A DNA stretch of 64,000 bases. It comes from Lathyrus oleraceus. Its lineage: Eukaryota > Streptophyta > Magnoliopsida > Fabales > Fabaceae. Location: assembly GCF_024323335.1 (NCBI RefSeq), contig NC_066581.1, forward strand, positions 437,670,238 to 437,734,237. The letters are read 5' to 3'. The notes below the pieces were generated by a model. It ran no database searches. It was not told where the DNA came from and worked only from the letters and a program-made list of their open reading frames with translations. Of the stretch, positions 1 through 11,012 are shown piece after piece. How positions within the stretch are numbered: position 1 is the stretch's first letter; every line of letters starts with the position of its first letter. Made by a program: the position numbers and the translations under genes.

Positions 1-2
1 TT

Positions 3-1613
3 GGTTTGAATTACCATCCGGGTAAAGCAAACGTAGTAGCTGATGCATTGAGTCGGAAATCATTACATATGTCTATGTTAATGGTTAGAGAATTGGATTT
101 AATTGAGCAGTTTAGGGACTTGAGTTTGGTGTGTGAGAGTACTCACAATAGTGTTAAATTGGGAATGTTGAAGTTAACGAGTGGTATTCTGGATGAGATT
201 AGAGAGGGTCAGAAATCCGATGTGCTTTTGGTTGATAAGTTGACTCTAGTGAATCAAGGTCAAGGTGGTGAATTCAGAGTTGATGAGAATGGTGTTTTGA
301 AATTTGGTAATCGGGTGTGTATTCCGGATGTTATCGAACTTAAGAAGAGTATTCTGGAGGAAGGACATCGTAGTGGCTTGAGTATTCATCCTGGAGCTAC
401 GAAGATGTATCATGATTTGAAGAGGTTATTTTGGTGGCCGGGAATGAAAAGAGAAATTGCGAGTTTTGTTTATTCCTGTTTGACTTGTCAGAAGTCAAAG
501 ATTGAGCATCAGAAGCCGTCTGGGCTAATGCAACCGTTGGCTATTCCAGAGTGGAAGTGGGATAGTATCAGTATGGATTTTGTTTCTGGGTTGCCGAGGA
601 CAAATAAGAATTTTGAAGCCATTTGGGTGATTGTTGACAGGTTGACAAAATCGGCTCATTTCATTCCGATCAGAATGGATTATCCGTTAGAGAGATTAGC
701 TGAGTTGTATATTGAGAAGGTTGTAAGTTTGCATGGTATTCCGTCGAGTATTGTTTTGGACAGAGATCCTAGATTTACATTGAAGTTCTGGGAAGGTTTG
801 CAGAGGGCTTTGGGAACTAAGCTGAGATTGAGTTCTGCATATCATCCGCAGACTGATGGTCAGACTGAGAGGACGATTCAGTCATTAGAAGATCTTTTGA
901 GAGCTTGTGTTTTGGAAAAAGGAGGTGCTTGGGATTGTTATTTACCTTTGATTGAGTTTACCTACAACAATAGTTTTCATTCGAGCATTGGTATGGCACC
1001 GTTTGAAGCTTTGTATGGTAGGAGATGTCGGACACCTTTGTGTTGGTATGAGTCCGGTGAGAGTGCTGTGGTTGGACCGGAGATTGTTCAACAGACTACA
1101 GAAAAGATTAAGATGATTCAGGAGAAGATGAGAATCGCTCAGAGTCGTCAGAAGAGTTATCATGATAAGAGGAGGAAGTCACTTGAGTTCCAAGAGGGAG
1201 ATCATGTGTTTCTTCGTGTTACTCCGATAACTGGTGTTGGTCGAGCTTTGAAGTCGAAGAAGTTGACACCTCGATTTATTGGTCCTTATCAGATTTTGGA
1301 GAGGATAGGGGAGGTAGCCTATCGTGTCGCTTTACCGCCGTCGCTTGCGAATTTGCATGAGGTTTTTCATGTGTCTCAGCTGAGGAGGTACATTCATGAT
1401 TCGTCGCATGTAGTCCAAATAGATGATGTACAGGTGCGAGATAACCTGACTGTTGAAACATCACCTATGAGGATCGAGGATCGAGAGTTGAAGCAGTTGC
1501 GGGGTAAAGAGATTGCCTTGGTGAAGGTAGCTTGGGGAGGACCAGCAGGTGGCAATGTGACTTGGGAACTGGAGAGTAAGATGAAGGAGTCTTACCCAGA
1601 GTTGTTCGCTTGA
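3..1613 (+). CDS. Partial gypsy pol: RNase H tail, integrase, chromodomain
   Basis: This is the C-terminal third of a gag-pol polyprotein that starts outside the window, so the first ATG is not a real start. It opens with the conserved end of RNase H ([17 protein letters not shown]). Next is the integrase HHCC zinc finger (H near 368, CLTCQ near 480). The DDE core follows, with D in SMDF near 575, D in LDRDPRF near 760, and E in QTERT near 870. The last 55 residues look like the group II chromodomain of Tekay/Del chromoviruses, which directs insertion in heterochromatin. There are no stops or frameshifts up to TGA at 1611. It differs from element C at scattered residues, for example Leu for Ser before the second catalytic Asp. 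Confidence 0.92.
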   Translation, partial: GLNYHPGKANVVADALSRKSLHMSMLMVRELDLIEQFRDLSLVCESTHNSVKLGMLKLTSGILDEIREGQKSDVLLVDKLTLVNQGQGGEFRVDENGVLKFGNRVCIPDVIELKKSILEEGHRSGLSIHPGATKMYHDLKRLFWWPGMKREIASFVYSCLTCQKSKIEHQKPSGLMQPLAIPEWKWDSISMDFVSGLPRTNKNFEAIWVIVDRLTKSAHFIPIRMDYPLERLAELYIEKVVSLHGIPSSIVLDRDPRFTLKFWEGLQRALGTKLRLSSAYHPQTDGQTERTIQSLEDLLRACVLEKGGAWDCYLPLIEFTYNNSFHSSIGMAPFEALYGRRCRTPLCWYESGESAVVGPEIVQQTTEKIKMIQEKMRIAQSRQKSYHDKRRKSLEFQEGDHVFLRVTPITGVGRALKSKKLTPRFIGPYQILERIGEVAYRVALPPSLANLHEVFHVSQLRRYIHDSSHVVQIDDVQVRDNLTVETSPMRIEDRELKQLRGKEIALVKVAWGGPAGGNVTWELESKMKESYPELFA

Positions 1614-1642
1614 AGGATGTTTTCGAGGACGAAAACTCTTTT

Positions 1643-1655
1643 AGTGGGGGAGAGT
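1643..1655 (+). other. Polypurine tract of element A
   Basis: The purine run AGTGGGGGAGAGT directly abuts the TGTAACACC start of the LTR. This is the expected plus-strand primer site. The same context occurs at 41858-41870 in element C. Confidence 0.85.
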
Positions 1656-3600
1656 TGTAACACCCCGATAAAAATAAAATAATTATTTAAATTGAGTTAA
1701 TAATTTATTTATTAATTTAATTAAATAATTGGAAATTTTATTATTATTATTATTATTGGATTATTATTATTATTTGGAAAATATATATATGTTGGAAATA
1801 AGAGAAAGAATTCCATTTGGTAAAAAGAAAGTTTCACGTGAAAACAGAGAAACGATCGTGAAAGAGGAAAAGGGCAAAGAGACAGAGCAAGGGCTGAAGG
1901 TTGAAGAGAGAAAAGCTTGGAGCTCAAAGATTTGCCGGATTAATCAGGTAAGGGGGGTTTATCGTCGATTAATGGGTATTATGGGATAATATGTGATGGG
2001 TAGTGATAAGCCGTTAATTTGACCCTAATTGGGATTATTGATGCTGAAGAATTAAGTTGGATAAATTGTATTTAGATTGTAATTGGATCTGTGTTTGGGT
2101 TAGTTGTGAAATTCCGAACGTATAGCTTTTTACGGAATCGGAATCGGAGGTCCGGAAGTCCTCCAACGGCGGAAAATGCGGAGAATTCTGCATTCTGCCT
2201 TGTGTTAGCGCAGGAACTGCTGTTTTGTCTGCGTTAACCGGTTAACCCAGGGCGTTAACCGGTTAACACTGTTATAATTTGTGAAAATGTGCTGTTTTGC
2301 CTGCGTTAACCGGTTAACCCAGGGCGTTAACCGGTTAACACTGTTACGTTTTGCCAGAAAATGTGTTTTTGCCTGCGTTAACCGGTTAACCCAGGGCGTT
2401 AACCGGTTAACACTGTTGCAGAGTGGAAAAATTGGCTTTTTAATGTTGTGTACATAATTGAGAGTTGGCCTATGTTGGCGTATGATGTAATAGGGATTAT
2501 TTCCCGCTGTTTTGAGCAGTATAGGTATTAGTAGAGTGTGCTAATACTGTGTTTAATTGATTGACATGATAATGATGTGTTGATACATGTGTTGATGATG
2601 TATGATGATATGCATAATGCTATGAATGTATATATTATGCATGTATTTATGGATGGACTGTCGTATGGCTTAGAGTGTGAGCATATGTCCATTGTGAATT
2701 GTTGTTGGTGCTGCATTGCTAGATGATTAGCGTGCATAGCATAGCCTTTGGGGCTGTAGCTAATTCCCATGGTGAGGAATTAGTGAGTGAACCATTGTGG
2801 GTTTGTTGTTGATGTTTGCATGCTAGATGATTAGTGTGCATAGTCTAGCCTTCGGGGCTGTAGCTAATTCCCATGGTGAGGAATTAGTGAGTGAGTCACT
2901 GGGTCTCAAATGAGTGGGACTAGTGAGCTTAGTAGCCGTATCTGGAGGGATCGGTGAGCTTGAACTATATGTTCAAGAATAGTCGGTACCGCATGTGTGG
3001 AGTCTCATTGCATAATGTATGTATGGCGTATAATATGAATGGATGTATTCCAATATTATACGTGTGTTTGTGTTGTTATGGAGTATGATTTGAGATTATA
3101 CTTGTGCTTTATATTGGTGTTGAATATGATGTTGAGCTGATGTGCTGTTACTGATTGTATGTTGTGATTAGGGTGATTAATGTGTTAAATTACTTAACAT
3201 GACATTATATTCTATAATGCTTATTATATTGATTGAGGAACTCACCCTTACAACTATTTTTCAGGTAACGAGAAATGAGTTGAGTAGAAGCGAATGCTTG
3301 GAGTCTAGTGTAGTCTCCTTAGTGGGTCGTGCTCTGATAGATGTAACATCGGGATGGGATGTTTTATGTTGTTGAATAATTTACATGTGAATGTTACATG
3401 TTTTACATGATTGAGGAGATCTCTATCCGCTGCGTTTTATGCAAATGTTTATGTTTTGAATTAATAAAAGAGCATGACCGTTATATTGTTGAATGGTGTG
3501 AATATTATGTGTGACACCCTTGAAGGGCATAATTACTCTGAATTGTTATATGTTTATTATTTTTAATTAAATATTTGGGGTATTTTAGAAGGGTGTTACA
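1656..3600 (+). repeat. LTR shared by elements A and B (1945 bp)
   Basis: The LTR starts TGTAACACCCC and ends GGGTGTTACA. It contains a TATA-like ATATATAT stretch near 1781, TTA microsatellite runs at 1739-1772, and three 72-bp modules of paired palindromes at 2233-2411. A 104-bp direct duplication has its units starting at 2717 and 2821. A candidate leader intron runs from donor CAG/GTAAGG (1948) to acceptor TTTTTCAG (ending 3264). An AATAAA-type signal lies near 3462. It belongs to the same family as the LTRs of C, but the stretch from about 2440 to 3100 does not align readily. Confidence 0.9.
2233..2411 (+). repeat. Six GTTAACCGGTTAAC palindromes in three 72-bp modules
   Basis: The perfect 14-bp palindrome GTTAACCGGTTAAC starts at 2233, 2254, 2305, 2326, 2377 and 2398. 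Within a pair the offset is 21 bp and between pairs 51 bp. Each pair can fold as a 14-bp stem with the 7-nt loop CCAGGGC. Each palindrome also holds two inverted GGTTAA cores, the known binding core of plant trihelix GT factors. The block lies in the transcribed part of the LTR, inside the candidate leader intron. Confidence 0.95.
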
Positions 3601-3604
3601 TTAG

Positions 3605-3616
3605 TGGTATCAGAGC
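3605..3616 (+). other. Primer-binding site (initiator tRNA-Met type)
   Basis: TGGTATCAGAGC lies 4 nt after the LTR end. It is the usual plant PBS complementary to the 3' end of initiator tRNA-Met. It shows that the preceding LTR serves as a 5' LTR for element B. Confidence 0.9.
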
Positions 3617-3726
3617 CTGGTTGGTCGAGTCGAGTCGTAATTATTCTGTTTCCCCTGTACGGTATAGGTGTTGTGTAACCCTATCAGTACTCATTGTTTT
3701 AGTTTGTTTGGGTTTTCATAATAGAG

Positions 3727-4966
3727 ATGGCTGGAAGAGGTAGAGATGATGCTGCGATTGCTGAGGCTCTGGGTATGCTAGCTGGAGTACTTGGAGGAAA
3801 TCCGAATGTTGTGGGAATGGGAGCTGCTCGTCAACTGAGTGAGTTCCAGAAGAACAATCCTCCAATGTTCAAGGGAGCATACGATCCAGATGGTGCTCAG
3901 AAGTGGTTGAAGGAGATCGAGAGGATCTTCCGAGTGACTGAGTGTGCCGATAACCAGAAGGTCAGGTTCGGTACGCATATGCTGTCAGAGGAAGCAGATG
4001 ATTGGTGGGTTGCTACCCGCACTGAGTTGGAATCTGCCGGGAATGCTGAGATCACTTGGGCGGTATTCAGAGAGAGATTTCTGAGGAAGTATTTTCCAGA
4101 AGATGTCAGAGGAAAGAAAGAGATAGAGTTCTTAGAGTTGAAGCAGGGTAACAAGTCTGTTACGGAGTATGCTGCTAAGTTCACAGAGCTGTCAAAGTAT
4201 TATACTCCCTATAATGAGGCTGCTGGAGAATTTTCGAAATGTGTGAAGTTTGAGAACGGGTTACGTCCCGAGATCAAGCAGGCTATTGGATATCAGCGGA
4301 TCAGAGTGTTTTCTGACTTGGTTGACTGTTGCAGGATTTTTGAACAGGATTCCAAAGCCAGAGCAGAGAGCTATCAACAGAGAGTTGATAGGAAAGGCAA
4401 GAATCAGAATGATCGTGGAAAACCGTATGCAGCTGGCAAAGGTTTTCAGAGTCAGAGTGGGATGAAGAGGCCTAGTGGGGGAGACTCTAGTGCCCCTGCT
4501 AAGTGTTATAGATGTGGTCAGGCTGGACATCGTGTCCATGAGTGTACCAATGCTGAGATGAAGTGTTTCAAGTGTGGCAAAGGTGGTCATTTGGCTGCAG
4601 AGTGCCGGTTGAAGACTGTAACTTGTTTCAACTGTGGAGAGTTGGGTCATATCAGTCCATAGTGTCCTAAGCCGAAGAAGGAGAATCAGTCAGGAGGCAA
4701 AGTCTTTGCTTTATCGGGTTCTGAGACTTCTGCGGATGATCGTTTGATCCGAGGTACGTGTTATATTAATGGCTTTCCTCTTGTAGCTATTATTGACACC
4801 GGTGCTACTCATTCTTTTATATCTTTGGATTGTGCTGTGAAACTTAAGTTAGAGATATCTGAGATGTATGGTAGTATGGTGATTGATACTCCTGCAAAGG
4901 GTTCAGTGACTACTACTTCAGTTTGCTTGAGTTGTCCTTTGAGTATTTTTTGGTAGAGACTTTGGG
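3727..4966 (+). pseudogene. Element B: gag and start of protease, broken and truncated
   Basis: ATG at 3727 (MAGRGRDD) opens a 311-codon gag reading. It has the retrotransposon gag domain (about residues 50-200) and three CCHC zinc knuckles (CYRCGQAGHRVHEC, CFKCGKGGHLAAEC, then CFNCGELGHISP). A TAG at 4660 breaks the third knuckle before its last Cys. The frame continues into aspartic protease with DTGATHSF at about 4795. A one-base T insertion near 4950 then shifts the frame. Similarity to element C ends at about 4966, where sequence of another LTR begins. The gag half is clearly diverged from C, whereas the protease half from about 4740 is almost identical to it. Confidence 0.88.
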
Positions 4967-6229
4967 TTTCCCTCAGCTCTCCAACAAAAATCGATTGTCT
5001 ATTTTTCTTTTATTTGAAAATCGCTTTAAAAACACAACCAATCGATTGGGTTTCCCTCATTAATTGATTGGCTCATGCTTTTGCTTCATGTCTTGATTTA
5101 TAATGTTCCTTAATGTATTGCATCAACTGCTAATCATTTGCCATGATATGTATGCATTAAATTATTGATAATTATGAGAAATACTTAATGAACTAAGTGA
5201 GTTAACCTAATTATCTACTTAGGTTAATAAGTTAGACATATAACTAGATAACATTAGACGACAATGTTTATTCGATATGATGCCTAGGTGAGTATCATGG
5301 ATGGATGTTTGTCATAGTTGAGAGTGACATGCCTTGTATGGAACTTATTGTATTATTGTGTGATTAAGGTGAATGTGGTCACCTTCTGATTGTCGAATAC
5401 AATCACGTTATTTTTCTATTTAGTCACGTAGTCAGAAACAACCCCTTGATTATGTCGTCCCAGGTTTCGATGCTTATATAGAGTAAGAATTAGGATGTAC
5501 GCACCAATACTTATGACATGAGTTTGAGTCCCAAAGGCGGTGGATCCCAAAGTGGGTTAGAGTCTTATACAATTAAAAGGCTTGAAATGGGTTTGGAGTC
5601 CCATAGGAAGTGACGATTCTTGAAGTGGATGTGATCACTTGGAATCTGAAGTCCATGCGTATGTCAAAGTATGAGACAAGGATCTGTGACCCAAGTCGAT
5701 AACCCTAAATGCAGGGCTTGCCAGGGAAAGATGCCTTGGAATGGTTTCCGATTAGTGATTGTTTGAGTTAATGAACTCAAATGGCATGTTTCCATACATT
5801 GCAAGTTTTATGGACTCGCGTTTTCTCCTCCTTTGTGACTTGAGTTAGGATTTTTATTAGAACCTTGTAGAGCCGAGTGGACCCATAAGATATGGAATCC
5901 ACTGGGATTATTATCTCACCCCATGTTTGTTGATTATTTTCAGGAAGTTCCGAATAGGTGAAGGGTAAGGACAAGATAACTTGTTGTCCTTACTTATTTT
6001 ATGTTTTGGATGTATTTTCTGTTGTGTAGATATTTTTGAGATCATTCTATGATGATCTAGTTCCTAGTTTTATTTTAGGCACCCTTGTATATATTATGCC
6101 ATAGTTGTAGTTTCTTTTTGGGCATGCAACATGTACAATGTTCCCACTAGGCACTTATGTATTTTAGTACCAATATTAAAACTGTGTATAATATATAATT
6201 CTAGTCATGTATTATATATGGGTGTTATA
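4967..6229 (+). repeat. Element D: 3' part of a gypsy 5' LTR
   Basis: This is noncoding sequence ending GGGTGTTATA, with a PBS 2 nt later. Its early part carries AATCGATT-type palindromes centred at about 4992, 5043 and 5065. These also occur in the LTR starting at 10141, which shows similar order and wording, so the two appear to be one LTR family. A splice-acceptor-like TTATTTTCAG ends at 5943. The left end, with TG start and promoter, is missing at the junction with B. Confidence 0.7.
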
Positions 6230-6231
6230 AT

Positions 6232-6243
6232 TGGCATCAGAGT
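6232..6243 (+). other. Primer-binding site of element D
   Basis: TGGCATCAGAGT follows the LTR end by 2 nt. It is a variant of the initiator tRNA-Met PBS, with one change inside the core and one at the end. Confidence 0.75.
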
Positions 6244-6384
6244 AGGTTGAATCCTCGACCTAGCCATGAAATATTATGAGTTATTCTTTCTGTCTCACAT
6301 GTGTGTTGTCATCATTGTTCTTGATATCATATTCATAGTATTGAGCCTAATTAACTCAATCCTATTTGTGTGACGTTTAGGATC

Positions 6385-7388
6385 ATGGTTGATAGACGCA
6401 TAGGTCGTGGTAGGCCTAGAACTTAGAATTCATACTCAGAACCAACAAGTGATAGTGAAAGTGTTTAGTGGCCTCAATTTATGCAACAAATACAACAACA
6501 ACATAACCAATTCATGCAGCAAATGATGCAATAATTGAATGGTGGTCTTCAGCCTCAAATGGTTCCACAAGAAGATGTAGGTGGTAATTTCTGGGATTTC
6601 TTTCGCACGAATCCTCTTGAAATTCATGGCAAATTAAATCCTTTGAAGGCTCGTGAGTGGGTAACCAACATAGAAAGGATTTTACAAATAGCACACTGTA
6701 GTGAATAGAATAAGGCTGTGTTTGCTTCTCACATGATGAGGGATCTTGTTGTGAGGTGGTGGGAAAGTGATTCAACCCTTATGACTAATCAAGGAGTACC
6801 TAGGGACTGGGAGCATTTTAAGACTATTTTTATGGATAAGCATTTTCCTAGATCTTTAAGGACTCGGAAAGAGTTTGAGTTTTAGCAACTTAGGCAGGGT
6901 ACTATGTTAGAAGCTATGTGAGCTGAAAAGTTTGAAGATATGGTTGCTTACTCTAGGCAAGCTTCTTATGAACCAGATGAGAAATGGAAGATTTATCAGT
7001 TTCTTTTTAGTTTAAGGGGTGAAATCTCTCATAATGTGTCTTAGAGGGAATTCACTACTTATGTTGAATTACTAAGGCATTGTTATGTAGCTGAGAATAA
7101 TTTGAAGAAAGTTCAAGAGGAAAGAGATCATTATAAGGTTGGTCAAAAGGACCAGGGAAGACCAAGTCATTAGTTTAGGCATATACTTTAACCTTTCAAA
7201 GGGAAACAAGTGAAGAATGTAAGATCTAACCCTCTTCCTGTTTGTTGTAGGTGTAATAAGACTCATTTTGGAAGATGTAACCTATGAGGATTGAGATGTT
7301 ATCAGTGCCAGGGAGAAGGTCATATGGCTAGGGAATGTCCTCAGAATAAGACTCAGATGCAAGAAGGAGTACCAATAGGGTTTATACT
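6385..7388 (+). pseudogene. Element D gag remnant
   Basis: Reading from ATG at 6385 (MVDRRIGRGRPRT) gives a recognisable plant gypsy gag with many in-frame stops. Visible parts are a Gln-rich stretch (QQIQQQHNQFMQQ) and the gag core (FFRTNPLEIHGKLNPLKARE and WWESDSTLMTNQGVPRDWEH). A zinc knuckle CYQCQGEGHMAREC lies near 7300. Stops occur near 6424, 6466, 6532, 6706, 6883, 6919 and later. It cannot yield Gag and is clearly older than elements C, E and F. Confidence 0.85.
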
Positions 7389-8778
7389 TTGGATGGGAAG
7401 AAGGTTAAGGGTAACAATGCTCTGATTGTTGGTACGTGTCACGTAAATGATCATCCTTGTTTTGTATTGTTTTATTATGGAGCAACTCACTCTTTTGTAT
7501 CGATTCAATGTATGAAGTGTCTCGACTTGCAAGCAATTCATTTGCCTCTTCCTATGGTGGTTACTTCCGCCACGAATGACGTTGTTGAGACACCGTTGAT
7601 TTGTGAAAATTGTTCGTTGTCGGTGAATGGTAGAGTTTTCCAGATTGATCTTATCTATTTACCACTTAAAAAGGTTGATGTAGTCTTGGGGATGGATTAG
7701 ATTTCTGCCAACTTAGTGTTTATTGGATGTGAAGAGATGGTAATTATCATTCCATCTAATGAAGGTACTCCAAGGAATGTATTAACTACTATTTTGGAAG
7801 GTACAGTTGGCATGGTTAATTTCTTGTTCGAGAAGGAAATTTTTGTTATAATAGTTCTCACCAAGGAATCAAGTGACAATCTGAAGGTTACACAAATTCT
7901 TGTAGTTTGTGAATTTCCAGAAGTTTTCACCGAGAAAGTCACTTCTCTTCCTCCTGAAAGGGAAGTGGATATCTCTATTGATCCGGTACCGGGGACGACC
8001 CCGATATTCGTCTCTCTGTATCGTATTGCACCAATTGAGCTGAGAGAGTTAAAGAATCAATTGAAAGAGTTATTGACCAAGCATTTCATTCGACCCAGTG
8101 TCTCACCAAGAGGAGCTACAGTGTTACTAGTAAAGAATAAGGATGGTGGTATGCATTTATGTATTGATTATCGCCAGCAGAATAAAGTCAACATTAAGAA
8201 CAAGTATCCCCTACCTAGGATAGATGATTTGTTAGATAAATTGAAAGGAGCTTGTGTGTTCTCGAATATTGATTTGCAATCGGTCTATCATTAAATCCAA
8301 GTTAAGAGCTTTGACATACCAGATACCGTATTTAGAACCCGATATGGCCATTATGAATTTCTTGTAATGCCATTTGGTGTGACTAATTCTCCTGCTGTTT
8401 TCATGGATTATATGAATCATATATTTCAACCCTACTTGTATAAATTTGTGGTGATATTTATTAATGACATCCTTATTTATTCTTGTACTCCACAAGAGCA
8501 CGGGGAACATCTAAGGATTGTTCTGTCAGTACTGCAAGAGAAACAACTTTTTGCCAAGTTAAGTAAGTGTGAATTGGACGAATGAAGTTAAGTTTCTTGG
8601 CCATGTCACATCACAGGGAGGAGTAGAAGTGTATCCATCTAAAGTTTAAGCGGTTATTAATTGGGAAAGACCAAATAATGCTTCCGAAGTTAGAAGTTTC
8701 TTTGGATTGGCAGGATAATACCAAAGATTCATTAAAGGGTTTTCTCAGTTGGCTTTACCAATGACTAGACTTACCCGG
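7389..8778 (+). pseudogene. Element D protease and reverse transcriptase remnant
   Basis: Protease (7389-7700) has the motif region changed to YYGATHSF, so the catalytic Asp is replaced. RT (7716-8778) keeps [11 protein letters not shown], the [12 protein letters not shown] block, [13 protein letters not shown] and [16 protein letters not shown]. The catalytic box reads FINDILIY, where Asn replaces the first Asp of the usual pair. A stop breaks the reading at 8292, and frame changes follow near 8580. The element is interrupted after MTRLTR at 8778 by an Ogre-like LTR piece. Integrase is absent. Confidence 0.88.
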
Positions 8779-10140
8779 TGTCATATACTCAAATTACCCT
8801 ACGCCACACCACCTTATTGAACTCTAATCCATGATCATACATCCCATACATATCATCCCATGTGCATCTATACTTAATAATCCATAATAACCCACAAACT
8901 CAAGGCATGGGATTCATCTGTGAAGCTTCAAGATCCTCTGGCCATGTTGAGGCATGTGCAAGCCACACTAACCCTAATGTTCATCCTCAAGCATCCAATA
9001 AAGCTTAAAGGATCACTCAAGACATCTCACTCACTCCCTAAACCCAACTTTGGGTGGTGAGTCCCCTTTGAAGAAGCATTAAAGTTCATCTGGTCACCCA
9101 AGGACCCTAATTATAGCTCTTGACCTCATTTGGCTTGCATAAGTCATAATTCACCATGGATCTTGACCATGCCACTGAGGGGCCCTCAAATCCAAAGTTT
9201 GTTCATGCCCCACACCTTTGAAACATCTCAACGTGACCCTTGCATCATCAAACCCTAATTCACCTGACATTGGTTCTTGAGGAAACTTATGGATCAAGAA
9301 ACCCTGGTTTGGGCATTCATTGATCATTGACCTTGCTTAATTTTGATCATACAATGACCCCAACATTCATTCAACCTCAATTCATGTCCATTACAATAAA
9401 AATTCATCATTTAAACATCCATTCGAGCAATGTTACGAGTATTTGGTTTGGTCATGGTTTTTCAACTTTCAAGGCATTTGATCCACCCATGATTTTGACC
9501 TAGCATCACTCCACAATTCCCCAGGCCTCACTTTACATCATCATATGATCACATGACCCAAACACATTCACCAATGTGCCTTGGAAATCAAGAAATAACA
9601 AAATCCCATTTTTAGGTCATGTTGGTTGGTCACATTTTGGCAAAAATGGCCTATGGGAAGTTCCAAAGACCATAACATTCTCATTTCATAAGCTTTTCAA
9701 TATATTCTTTGAGCCAAATGTCCTAATTGAGTTCCTCTACAACTTTGATTCAAGGTACATGACCCAATTCTTTTAGCAAGGACTTCAATTTTGCTATTGA
9801 CCTAGCTGGTCCAACATGCCTACCATGCCCTAAAACCCGACGAAGACCACTACTTTACTACATCTCCATTTCCAAACCATAACTCCTTTTGACCTGGTTC
9901 TTTTTTCATTCAATCAAGGACATGGAAAGGAACAATTGGCACATGTTTGGGACAAAATGCATGAGCCATTTCCATTTGGCTATGGTTCAAACATGGAGGT
10001 TCATCCTGATTGGAAAACCAGACCAAGGCAAGGCAGATTTTGCATTTCCATTCACCAAGTCCTCAAATCCATTCAATCTGATCCTAATGGTCCCCAAACA
10101 TATTGCATATGGTATTGTGGTTAAAATTAAATTCAACTTG
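8779..10140 (+). repeat. Element G: Ogre-like LTR fragment, plus strand
   Basis: The piece begins TGTCATATACTC directly in the RT of D and has no coding potential. Its text (for example the phrase around 'ctacaactttgat' at 9733) resembles the U3 of Ogre/Tat-type LTRs such as 13992-15776 and 15777-17000. It ends where another LTR begins at 10141. No internal region or partner LTR is visible, so it is a truncated LTR. The assignment is by style of sequence, not by a full alignment. Confidence 0.5.
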
Positions 10141-10561
10141 TGTAATACCCCATATTTCCTTAAATGCCTAAATTCCTATTAATTGAGATCATTTGAGTTC
10201 CTATGTGCTCTAAAAGTTACCGATTGAGATAAATAGATTAAATAGTGAGTTCATGTTGACTTAATTAATATTAATTGGGACTGACCTTTTATTACCTGGG
10301 AAATTTTGGTAACACTAATAATGGGTCAATAACTCTGGTAGAACAAATATTATTGTTAGTAGCACTTGAGATATTTGTTTCTACCACTTATTAACCACAC
10401 AAATGTTCATGGCCACTTGCTAGTAACCTTGACTCGCTCACCACCACATGTTACTACCTTGTGTTACCTACCACATGCCTTTTGTTTTTCTATGTATCAG
10501 AAATAGTATAAAGAAATAAGTAGCTCAAGATAAAGGTAGAAGAAGAGAAAACAAGGCTAAT

Positions 10562-10583
10562 GAAGAAGAAGAAGAAGAAGAAG
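10562..10583 (+). repeat. GAA microsatellite
   Basis: About seven GAA units lie downstream of the TATA box of LTR H, in its presumed transcribed leader. Confidence 0.9.
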
Positions 10584-11012
10584 GAAAACTTGGAAGGATC
10601 AAAAGCTTGGAACCAACACCATCATCTTCATCCTCATCTCATATTCAAAAAATTCTCCTCTTCTATTTCTTGAGGTGGGTTCTAGTTAGAAACCCTAGGT
10701 TTTTATAAGATTGGGGTTGTAGAATCATAGATAAATCATGAACAATCCATGCTATGTGATGAATATTTCTCTTGATGTTGTTGTTTTTATGAACATGTGC
10801 TTGATATGTTCTTTATGATTATTGTGATAACATGATTTGTTGTGGTTGTGGTTAAATGATTGGTTGTGTTTATGAACTTGGAATCCTTGTTATACATGTG
10901 TATATGAGCATGTAATATGATGGGTTTTGTTGGAAGAAGAAATGGATGGTGTGTTAGAAATGAAATAACAGAGGAAATGGTGTATGTGAAGTGGAAATGT
11001 GAAAATGTGAGT

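Larger units (their letters stand above)
1..3600 (+). mobile_element. Element A: 5'-truncated Tekay/Del-like chromovirus (Ty3/gypsy)
   Basis: The window opens inside the RNase H end of a gypsy polyprotein. It runs through integrase and a C-terminal chromodomain-like segment, a polypurine tract, and a complete LTR. Its pol is nearly identical to that of complete element C (35567-43664), which fixes the family. The LTR is 1945 bp, against 1794 bp in C, and differs in its middle third. The LTR is followed by a primer-binding site and a gag (element B), so it acts as 3' LTR for A and 5' LTR for B. Confidence 0.93.

Noticed and set aside
2233..2411. CRISPR-like regular repeats
   Set aside because: The spacers are themselves repeated, the repeats are palindromes within a plant LTR, and there is no cas context.
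4261..4650. Minus-strand 129-codon ORF over gag B
   Set aside because: Antisense shadow of the gag reading frame.
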